Below, in pieces: positions 1 through 5,893 of a stretch of 10,960 nucleotides of DNA (within the stretch, counting starts at the first letter, position 1; each line of letters begins with the position of its first letter). A program made the translations under genes and the position numbers. Under the pieces are notes generated by a model, which saw nothing but the letters and a program-made list of their open reading frames with translations, was not told the origin of the DNA and searched no databases. Where the stretch lies: contig CAMZHP010000085.1 in NCBI GenBank assembly GCA_947306845.1, positions 1 through 10,960 on the forward strand, in the 5' to 3' direction. The stretch comes from an uncultured Prevotellaceae bacterium (lineage in GTDB: Bacteria > Bacteroidota > Bacteroidia > Bacteroidales > Bacteroidaceae).

Positions 1-818
1 TTGGAGCTCTTTTCCCGTTCCACACATGGAGCCCCGACGGTCATGCCTCGGCGCCTACAGCGGTGTCGATGCTCCACGCCGGTGTGCTGATGAAACTTGG
101 TGGTTATGGCTGCTTCCGCATCGCCATGTATCTGTTGCCCCATGCCGCTCAGCAGTTGTCTTGGATCTTCATCATCCTCACCACCATCTCGGTGGTGTAT
201 GGCGCACTCTCAGCCTGTGTGCAGACCGACTTGAAGTATATCAACGCTTACTCATCGGTGTCGCACTGCGGACTGGTGCTTTTCGCTATTCTGATGATGA
301 CCCGCACCTCCTGCACAGGCGCCATCATCCAGATGCTCTCACACGGTCTGATGACGGCTCTCTTCTTTGCCCTCATCGGTATGATCTACGGACGCACCCA
401 CACCCGTGACGTGCGCAGATTGGGCGGTTTGATGAAAATCATGCCTTTCCTCTCCGTGGGTTATGTGCTCGCAGGTCTCGCCAACCTCGGTTTACCGGGA
501 TTCTCTGGCTTCGTGGCAGAGATGACAATTTTCGTAGGTTCGTTTGAGAACAACGACGTGTTCCATCGCACAGCCACCATCATAGCCTGCGGCTCGATCG
601 TGGTGACGGCAGTCTATATCCTCCGTGTGGTGGGTAAGATCCTCTACCAGAAGGTGGCCGATCCTCACTATGAGGAACTCACCGATGCTACCTGGGATGA
701 GCGCGTCGCCGTGTGCTGCCTTATCTTCTGTGTTGCCGGACTTGGTATCTTCCCGCTCTGGGTGAGCAATGTCATCTCCGATGCCGTGGCTCCCATCCTC
801 AGTGTCGTCAATCCTTAA
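1..818 (+). CDS. nuoM: NADH-quinone oxidoreductase subunit M, 3' part (5' end outside window)
   Basis: This is an antiporter-like proton-pumping subunit in the membrane arm of respiratory complex I. The reading frame is open from base 3, so the first in-frame GTG and ATG codons (63, 69) are internal. About 271 residues are visible, roughly the C-terminal half of a usual ~490-500 residue NuoM. The visible part opens with PFHTWSPDGHASAPTA and continues into VLMKLGGYG, the TM7-TM8 hallmark of NuoM, whose lysine (codon 93-95) is a conserved proton-channel residue. Further along are DLKYINAYSSVSH, with the central-channel lysine, MLSHGLMTALFF, and GLPGFSGFVAEM, whose glutamate matches the terminal proton-channel acid of NuoM. 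Several hydrophobic membrane segments follow. The stop is 13 bases before the nuoN start, so the two genes are one operon. Nothing looks broken. NuoL was considered, but the MKLGGYG and VAEM motifs and the position before nuoN favour NuoM. Confidence 0.96.
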   Translation, partial: GALFPFHTWSPDGHASAPTAVSMLHAGVLMKLGGYGCFRIAMYLLPHAAQQLSWIFIILTTISVVYGALSACVQTDLKYINAYSSVSHCGLVLFAILMMTRTSCTGAIIQMLSHGLMTALFFALIGMIYGRTHTRDVRRLGGLMKIMPFLSVGYVLAGLANLGLPGFSGFVAEMTIFVGSFENNDVFHRTATIIACGSIVVTAVYILRVVGKILYQKVADPHYEELTDATWDERVAVCCLIFCVAGLGIFPLWVSNVISDAVAPILSVVNP

Positions 819-831
819 ATGAAGAAGTGAT

Positions 832-2286
832 ATGAATTACAGTCAATTTCTCAATATGATTCCGGAAGGCCTTCTCGTGGCCATCCTGATAGCGATATTC
901 ATTGCAGATTTCGCCTCTGCGAAGGATGAGCGGCGCAAGTGGTTCAATCCGCTGACCTGTGTCTATATGGCGGTGCTCACGCTGGTGTGCATTCTGCCTT
1001 TAGAGCCAACATCGGCTTTTGGTGGCATGTATGTCACCTCAAGTGCCGTCAATGTGATGAAGGCGATCTTGTCGCTGGCATCGCTCATTGTGGTCATCAT
1101 GAGCCGTCCTTGGATTACTACAGAGGAGAGCAGCGCCCGTGAGGGTGAGTTCTACATGCTCGTGGTATCCACCCTGTTGGGTATGTTCATGATGATGTCG
1201 GCAGGGCATTTCCTGATGTTCTACCTCGGTTTGGAGATGGCTTCCATCCCCATGGCCTGCCTTGTCGCCCTCGACAAGCACCGCAACAATTCGGCTGAGG
1301 GTGCCGCCAAGTATATCCTCACGGCCGCTTTCTCCAGCGGTGTGATGCTTTTCGGACTCTCGTTCCTCTATGGCGCTTGCGGAACACTCTATTTTGGTGA
1401 CGTGGCAGCCAACCTGCATGCCAACGCGCTCACCGTCATGGGCATGGTGTTCTTCTTCAGCGGTCTGGGCTTCAAAATCTCTCTCGTGCCGTTCCATTTC
1501 TGGACAGCCGACACCTATGAGGGTGCTCCCACCGTGGTGACAGGATACCTCAGCGTGGCATCCAAGGGTGCAGCCGCCTTCACCTTCATGGCTCTGCTGT
1601 TCAAGGTGTTCCCGGCTCTCTATACAGAGTGGCACTATTTCCTCTACATCGTCATCGTACTGAGTATCACCATCGCCAACCTCTTTGCTATGCGGCAGAA
1701 GGATCTCAAGCGATTCATGGCGTTCAGTTCCATCTCGCAGGCCGGTTATATCATGTTGGCCGTCACGGGTGAACAGACGTTGGGCGTCACAGCCCTGTCC
1801 TACTATGTGCTGGTGTATGTGGTCGCCAACCTGGCGGTGTTCAGTGTCATCAATGTGGTGGAGCAGAACAACGGAGGCACGACCAACATGGACTCCTACA
1901 ATGGGTTCTATACTACCAACCCGCGCCTGTCGTTCCTTATGACGTTGGCTCTCTTCTCGTTGGCAGGCATCCCGCCGTTTGCAGGTATGTTCAGCAAGTT
2001 CTTCGTGTTCATGGCAGGTGTGAGCGGTCATACCTTCGGCACCACCGTGGGCAAGTTGGCATACGTGGTAGTTTTCATCGCTTTGGTCAACACCGTAGTG
2101 AGTCTCTACTACTATCTGCTCATCGTCAAGGCCATGTATATCAAGAAGACGGAGACCCCGCTGCCTACGTTCAAGAGCGACATCAACACCAAACTGGCGT
2201 TGGCGCTCTGCACTGCCGGTGTCGCCATCTTCGGTATTGCGAGTTGCATCTATCAATGGATTTACGCAGCCGCAGATAAGTTCTGA
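832..2286 (+). CDS. nuoN: NADH-quinone oxidoreductase subunit N
   Basis: This is the third antiporter-like proton-pumping subunit of complex I, an integral membrane protein of 484 residues, which is normal for the family. Hydrophobic segments run through the whole protein. Family motifs are present: YLGLEMASIP with Glu135 (TM5 glutamate), the lysine of AAKYIL (Lys160), FKISLVPFHFW with Lys215, SVASKGAAAF with Lys245, DLKRFMAFSSISQAGY, and SLAGIPPFAGMFSKF with Lys389. In NuoN the terminal channel residue is a lysine, as here, whereas NuoM has glutamate. The ATG at 832 is preceded by a weak GAAGAAG-like stretch and follows nuoM by 13 bases. nuoN is usually the last gene of the Bacteroidales nuo operon, and the hairpin just downstream fits that. 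The long opposite-strand open frame here is a shadow. Confidence 0.97.
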   Translation: MNYSQFLNMIPEGLLVAILIAIFIADFASAKDERRKWFNPLTCVYMAVLTLVCILPLEPTSAFGGMYVTSSAVNVMKAILSLASLIVVIMSRPWITTEESSAREGEFYMLVVSTLLGMFMMMSAGHFLMFYLGLEMASIPMACLVALDKHRNNSAEGAAKYILTAAFSSGVMLFGLSFLYGACGTLYFGDVAANLHANALTVMGMVFFFSGLGFKISLVPFHFWTADTYEGAPTVVTGYLSVASKGAAAFTFMALLFKVFPALYTEWHYFLYIVIVLSITIANLFAMRQKDLKRFMAFSSISQAGYIMLAVTGEQTLGVTALSYYVLVYVVANLAVFSVINVVEQNNGGTTNMDSYNGFYTTNPRLSFLMTLALFSLAGIPPFAGMFSKFFVFMAGVSGHTFGTTVGKLAYVVVFIALVNTVVSLYYYLLIVKAMYIKKTETPLPTFKSDINTKLALALCTAGVAIFGIASCIYQWIYAAADKF

Positions 2287-2307
2287 CACGTAAGAAACTG
2301 ATTTGAT

Positions 2308-2347
2308 AAAAGATGGGGGATGGGCTAATGCACATTCCCCATCTTTT
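2308..2347 (+). terminator. Probable intrinsic terminator of the nuo operon
   Basis: AAAAGATGGGG (2308-2318) and CCCCATCTTTT (2337-2347) are perfect 11-base inverted repeats. Pairing continues inward through a G-U pair, A-U, U-A, G-C, one G/A mismatch, G-C and C-G to a four-base loop TAAT (2326-2329). That makes about 17 pairs with one mismatch. The 3' arm ends in TCTTTT. It starts 22 bases after the nuoN stop and ends 18 bases before the likely comEC start. I infer factor-independent termination or attenuation between nuoN and comEC; the T run is short, so some read-through is possible. Confidence 0.75.
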
Positions 2348-2365
2348 CCCAAAGCCCATCACGAA

Positions 2366-3904
2366 ATGAGAACCAACGGCACCATACAACTTTTCCCTTT
2401 GTTGCGCATAGCGGTGTGCATGGTGCTGGGGGTGTTTGTCGGTAATGTGACATGTGGACTGTTGGGGCAGTGGATATGGCTTTTTATGATGGCGGTTGCA
2501 GTGGTGGGCGCCATGCTTCTGCGCCGTCATGATCTATGGCAGGGAATGATGCTCTGCGTGGCAGCCTTTTTTATGGGAGCGACACTCATCACCCATCAGT
2601 TGGAAAGGTTAGACCGCCCTCTGCCAATGGGTGATGTGACCTATCAGGCGGTGGTGGCAAGTCAGCCGCAGGAGCGTGGCAAGGTGGTGAGGATGGACCT
2701 GTGGGTGGTGGATGGTCCGCAACAGGGGCGAAAAATAAAGGCCTCCTTGCTCAGGGACACGCTGACAGGGCATTACAAGAGCATCAATATGGGCGACGGT
2801 CTGATCATTACCTCCGAATGGCAGCAGCCCACACAGTACACCCCCTCACATTTCAATTATCCGCTCTATCTGCGGTGCCAGGGCTTCACCGCCACCACGC
2901 TCATCCTGCCAGGCAATTGGAGGAAAGCCCGTGTCAGTCTGAAAACGCTCTCCTATCTCAACCGAACTATTCTGGTTGCCAAGCAGTTCAGGGAATCTAC
3001 ACTCCGAAAATATCTTGGTTTGGGACTCAACGACGAGGAGATGGCAGTGGCAGTGGCGATGGCATTGGGCGACCGTTCCCGCCTCACCAACGACCTCCGC
3101 GACATCTACTCCATCTCGGGAGCCTCGCATGTGCTGGCACTCTCGGGCCTTCACCTGAGCATCATCTATGCACTCTTCTCTCTGCTGGTGGGATGGCGTC
3201 GTTTCGGTGTGCTGCGCGAGATATTCATCATCGGTGGCATTTGGGCCTATGCCTTGTTCACTGGACTTTCACCGTCGGTGGTGCGTGCCTCGGTGATGAT
3301 CACCATCTTCTCGTTGGCAGGTCTGATTCATCGCCGTCGGATGTCGCTCAACGCATTGGCCCTTACGGTCATCATCATGCTCATGGTCAATCCGTTGTCG
3401 CTTTATGACGTAGGTTTTGAGATGTCGGTCATGGCGGTGTTGGCCATCGTCGTGTGCTATCGGCCCGTATATGGTTTGGTATCACAGGAGTTTCTCCTCT
3501 CACACCCTGTGGTGAAGTGGATATGGGCGATGGCGGTGGTGTCGTGCTGCGCACAATTAGGTACAGCACCGCTGACAGCCTATTATTTCGGACGTTTTTC
3601 GGTCTATTTCCTGCTTACCAATTTCATTGTCATCCCCTTGGCGACGGCAGTGCTCTATCTCACAGCCGCGATGTTGATGGCCGCCCTCCTGCCACCAGTG
3701 CTGCCATGGGTCGCCAAATTGCTAGCCAAGGTAGTGGGGTGGCAGACAACGATGGCGAAATGGGTGTCCGACCTGCCGGGGTCGCATATCGAAGGCATCG
3801 ACATCAGCCGCATTCAGTTGTGGATGATCTATGTCTTCATTGCGGCTGTAGCCGTCATCTTCTATTTCTTTTTTAAGTCTCGTTTCCGCTCAACAATCAG
3901 GTAG
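2366..3904 (+). CDS. comEC: ComEC/Rec2-family DNA-uptake channel, short form
   Basis: This is an inner-membrane channel protein that in naturally competent bacteria carries single-stranded DNA into the cytoplasm. From the ATG at 2366 it has 512 residues. Residues about 10-80 are membrane segments (PLLRIAVCMVLGVFVG). Residues about 85-190 are a soluble beta-rich part matching the DUF4131/OB-fold region. Residues about 235-500 are the Competence domain, with GDRSRLTNDLRDIYSISGAS, ALSGLHLSIIYAL, LFTGLSPSVVRASVM and GFEMSVMAVLAIV. The protein ends in a basic tail (KSRFRSTIR) with no C-terminal metallo-beta-lactamase domain, which many Bacteroidetes homologues also lack. An in-frame TTG at 2303 would give 21 more residues, but these would be encoded by the terminator-like hairpin and look unlike a signal or membrane segment, so I chose 2366. 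No Shine-Dalgarno sequence is visible. It converges on the next gene across 83 bases (3905-3987) in which I see no convincing terminator. Confidence 0.9.
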   Translation: MRTNGTIQLFPLLRIAVCMVLGVFVGNVTCGLLGQWIWLFMMAVAVVGAMLLRRHDLWQGMMLCVAAFFMGATLITHQLERLDRPLPMGDVTYQAVVASQPQERGKVVRMDLWVVDGPQQGRKIKASLLRDTLTGHYKSINMGDGLIITSEWQQPTQYTPSHFNYPLYLRCQGFTATTLILPGNWRKARVSLKTLSYLNRTILVAKQFRESTLRKYLGLGLNDEEMAVAVAMALGDRSRLTNDLRDIYSISGASHVLALSGLHLSIIYALFSLLVGWRRFGVLREIFIIGGIWAYALFTGLSPSVVRASVMITIFSLAGLIHRRRMSLNALALTVIIMLMVNPLSLYDVGFEMSVMAVLAIVVCYRPVYGLVSQEFLLSHPVVKWIWAMAVVSCCAQLGTAPLTAYYFGRFSVYFLLTNFIVIPLATAVLYLTAAMLMAALLPPVLPWVAKLLAKVVGWQTTMAKWVSDLPGSHIEGIDISRIQLWMIYVFIAAVAVIFYFFFKSRFRSTIR

Positions 3905-3987
3905 TTTTATACTGGCTTAGAAAAGGCAGGACACTTGTCTATTCACGGAACTTGTAATCTCTGCAATGTCCGTCTGTCCACAATGAA

Positions 3988-5595
3988 CTATGAACCAATC
4001 AAGTATTCCGTCATGGCGCGCTGCTCGATGGAGAAGCCGATGCCCGCTTTCACGATTTGGCGCCCGTCGGTGGCATAGCGTCGGGCGTAGCCCTTCTTTT
4101 CAATCTGGTCGAGGGCATCTTGCGCTGTGCCGTTGATTTTCAGCTCGATCACATAGATGGTGTCAGGCATAAACACCACCATGTCAGCCCTGCCGCGGGC
4201 GCATTTTACCTGTGTCTGCACATACACGTTGAGCATCGAGAAGATGAGGTAGAATGACCATTCATAAAACCCCTCGGCTACGCTCACCTCCTCCAACTTC
4301 TTCTTGAACCCCTCCACATAGGGTAGCCCCTCTAGGTAGGCCTGCAGTTCGCGCATCGCCAGGTCGGTGTCTTTCGCACGGAGGGCTTTCCAGAAGCGCA
4401 GTGCAAACCCCATCTGCACGTCGCTGCCGTGCATACCGGTGACGGAGGGCAGCAGCCCCTCGGTGAAGCCCACACGCACCTCCTTGTTTGGAATGCCCAG
4501 CGAATAGGTCTGGCTCATAAAGTCGTAATTCTTGATGGTGAGGTAACCACTCTGATAGAGCAGAGGAAGTGCGTCCATCATATTCTCCGTCGGCTGGTCA
4601 AAAGCAGATGACGGCACCTGTAGGTCATCAAGTTTCGTGATGTCGGTGCGGAAATGGCGCATCTGTCGGATGAGGTACGATGGCGTGCCGCTCTCAAACC
4701 AGAAGTTGTTCAGCCGACGCTCATTGAATGCCTTCATCAAGCTGAACGGGTTGTAGATGTCGGGGGACTCCTCAGAGAAATGATAGCCGTCGTAGGTCGC
4801 ACGCAGCATTTCGCGCATCTCTTCCGGAGCACATTTATAACGCTCTGCCAACAGCTCCACGTCGGGGCTCATCTGCGTGTCGATCTCCTCGCCGGTGATG
4901 CCACAGATGGCGGCAAACTCCGGGTGGAGCGAGATGTTGGTGATATTGTTGAGCGTAGAGAAGATGCTCAGCTGCGAGAACTTCGTGATGCCCGTGATGA
5001 AGCAGAAGCGGATCATCGCCTCGCGCGCCTTCAGGCACTGATAGAACTCCTGCATCACGCGGCGATAGCCCGGCAATTGCTCCTCCTCATGGAGCACCTC
5101 CAGTAGCGGAGCGTCGTATTCGTCGATGACTACCACTACCTGGCGGCCCGTCTGTTCGTAGGCACGGCGGATGAGGCCAGAGAACAATTTCCCTGGGGTT
5201 GTTTCTGTATCTTGCTGACCAAACAAGGACACGTATGGCTCCAACTGTATCATCAGTGCCCCCCGCAATTCTTCTAAGTTGTCCTGCCCCTTGGCCATGC
5301 TTACGTCGATGTGGAAGACGGGATAACTCTGCCACTCCTTTTCCAGTTCCATCACTCTTAGCCCTTCAAAAAGGTCGCGCCGACCCTCGAAGAAGGAGCA
5401 CAGCGTGGTGGCGAGCAGCGACTTGCCGAAGCGTCTCGGACGGCTCAGGAAGATATATTTGCTCAGGCGTGTCATCCGCCACATCAGGTCGGTCTTGTCG
5501 ATATAGACATAGTCCTTGGTGATGATTTCTGAGAAGGTCTGTATGCCGACGGGGTAGCGGCGCTCACTGGGGTAGGGATTGTAGGGTTTGGTCAT
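3988..5595 (-). CDS. AAA-ATPase-like protein with C-terminal PD-(D/E)XK nuclease-like domain
   Basis: This 535-residue protein matches the architecture of the AAA-ATPase_like family with a PDDEXK_9 (DUF1703-type) end, which is expanded in Bacteroidales. The N-terminal part has the family opening RRYPVGIQTFSEIITKDYVY, a Walker A-like loop RPRRFGKSLL (residues 52-61), a Walker B VVVVIDEYDAP (153-163) and a sensor-like FCFITGITKFSQ (198-209). Residues about 437-516 form the nuclease-like module: a leading helix with Glu441/Glu445, then GRAD with Asp471, YVIELK with Glu484 and Lys486, and QIEKKGYARRY (497-507). All expected catalytic residues are present, so it is not visibly decayed. The length is full for the family. 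The biological role is unknown; a part in defence, mobile-element biology or DNA processing is only a guess. The ATG at 5595 is fixed by a perfect AGGAGG seven bases upstream. The gene has its own promoter and no evident operon partner. Confidence 0.9.
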   Translation of the reverse strand: MTKPYNPYPSERRYPVGIQTFSEIITKDYVYIDKTDLMWRMTRLSKYIFLSRPRRFGKSLLATTLCSFFEGRRDLFEGLRVMELEKEWQSYPVFHIDVSMAKGQDNLEELRGALMIQLEPYVSLFGQQDTETTPGKLFSGLIRRAYEQTGRQVVVVIDEYDAPLLEVLHEEEQLPGYRRVMQEFYQCLKAREAMIRFCFITGITKFSQLSIFSTLNNITNISLHPEFAAICGITGEEIDTQMSPDVELLAERYKCAPEEMREMLRATYDGYHFSEESPDIYNPFSLMKAFNERRLNNFWFESGTPSYLIRQMRHFRTDITKLDDLQVPSSAFDQPTENMMDALPLLYQSGYLTIKNYDFMSQTYSLGIPNKEVRVGFTEGLLPSVTGMHGSDVQMGFALRFWKALRAKDTDLAMRELQAYLEGLPYVEGFKKKLEEVSVAEGFYEWSFYLIFSMLNVYVQTQVKCARGRADMVVFMPDTIYVIELKINGTAQDALDQIEKKGYARRYATDGRQIVKAGIGFSIEQRAMTEYLIGS

Positions 5596-5629
5596 GTTGT
5601 CTCCTCCTGTCTGTTTGTCATGTCGTCAT
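5592..5629 (-). other. Two tiny chained ORFs in the leader of the AAA/PD-(D/E)XK gene
   Basis: On the minus strand, ATGACGACATGA (5629-5618) encodes MTT, and its TGA overlaps the ATG at 5621. That ATG begins a nine-codon frame, MTNRQEETT (5621-5592), whose TGA overlaps the ATG of the main gene at 5595. Both junctions are ATGA overlaps. The Shine-Dalgarno hexamer of the main gene lies inside the second frame. The overlaps are visible directly; translation of these frames and any coupling are inference. They could also be a chance product of the repeated ATGAC motif. Confidence 0.3.
5603..5608 (-). promoter_or_regulatory. Perfect Shine-Dalgarno sequence of the AAA/PD-(D/E)XK gene
   Basis: The minus strand reads AGGAGG, then GAGACAAC-type spacing, then ATG, with seven bases between the hexamer and the start codon. 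It decides the start at 5595. None of the other starts visible in the window (nuoN, comEC, uvrA, the sorting-domain gene, the TPR-like gene) has anything comparable, in keeping with the weak use of Shine-Dalgarno sequences in Bacteroidota. Confidence 0.8.
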
Positions 5630-5640
5630 GTAATCCGCCG

Positions 5641-5671
5641 CTAAGTTAGCAAATAGTCATGACATGTCAAA
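5641..5671 (-). promoter_or_regulatory. Bacteroidota-type promoter for the AAA/PD-(D/E)XK gene
   Basis: On the minus strand there is TTTG (5671-5668), exactly 19 bases, then TAACTTAG (5648-5641). This fits the Bacteroidota sigma-ABfr consensus of a -33 TTTG and a -7 TAnnTTTG with a single mismatch in the -7 box. The predicted transcript would start near 5634, giving a leader of about 40 bases. Confidence 0.6.
5656..5668. repeat. Two overlapping 8-base palindromes in the promoter spacer
   Basis: GTCATGAC (5656-5663) and GACATGTC (5661-5668) are both perfect palindromes sharing GAC. They fill the half of the promoter spacer next to the -33 box. The half-site GTCATG recurs at 5617-5622 and 5625-5630 in the leader. 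The arrangement is that expected of an operator for a dimeric repressor, but no regulator is identifiable. Confidence 0.4.
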
Positions 5672-5756
5672 ACGTTTTCTTCAAATTTGTTATGGATACT
5701 ATCGTATCATTACCCTTTGGAGGAAGAAGTTTGCGAAATAAATGTATCATCCTTGA

Positions 5757-5811
5757 ATCCGTAGAAATAATATTGACTGCTCCACAGCCGTAGGTGTTTT
5801 TATCTACGGAT
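5757..5811. repeat. Nine-base inverted repeat with a nested alternative hairpin
   Basis: ATCCGTAGA (5757-5765) and TCTACGGAT (5803-5811) are perfect inverted repeats 37 bases apart. A third element, CCGTAGGTG (5788-5796), can pair with TATCTACGG (5801-5809) across a TTTT loop, using two G-U pairs in plus-strand RNA. The two pairings exclude each other. The element lies between uvrA and the AAA/PD-(D/E)XK gene. No T run follows on the minus strand, so it is not a clear uvrA terminator. Confidence 0.45.
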
Positions 5812-5893
5812 AGAAGGAATAAAGCAAATTATTTTCGGCATTGCAAATGCCTATAATCAATGCGGTCGGATTCTTTAGACCCTTCAAGGCCGT

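Larger units (their letters stand above)
5596..5893. other. AT-rich 298-base intergenic region between uvrA and the AAA/PD-(D/E)XK gene
   Basis: This is the longest gene-free stretch of the window. Its left 75 bases hold the Shine-Dalgarno sequence, leader, promoter and palindromes of the AAA/PD-(D/E)XK gene. The middle holds the ATCCGTAGA inverted repeats. A small perfect hairpin GGCATT-GCA-AATGCC lies at 5837-5851; on the minus strand it is followed by GAAAATAATTT rather than a proper T run, so it is at best a weak uvrA terminator. I see no credible protein or RNA gene here. Confidence 0.7.

Noticed and set aside
1039..2352. A 437-codon open frame on the minus strand opposite nuoN
   Set aside because: It is a shadow. 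Its translation is rich in His, Glu, Arg and Cys with no domain, while the plus strand encodes an unmistakable NuoN with all family motifs.
2303..2365. TTG start extending comEC by 21 residues
   Set aside because: The extension is encoded by the terminator-like hairpin, is not membrane- or signal-like, and the ATG at 2366 gives the normal family N-terminus.
3905..3987. Bidirectional terminator between the convergent comEC and AAA/PD-(D/E)XK genes
   Set aside because: Only short scattered complementary pieces (GGACA/TGTCC) are present, with no compact stem and no T run on either strand.
5691..5792. A 33-codon plus-strand frame beginning MDTIVSLPFGG
   Set aside because: No ribosome binding site or promoter is visible, no family is recognised, and it crosses the inverted repeats; chance is the simpler explanation.
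5837..5851. GGCATT-GCA-AATGCC hairpin as the uvrA terminator
   Set aside because: The six-base stem is perfect, but the minus strand continues GAAAATAATTT without a real T run, so termination is not supported.
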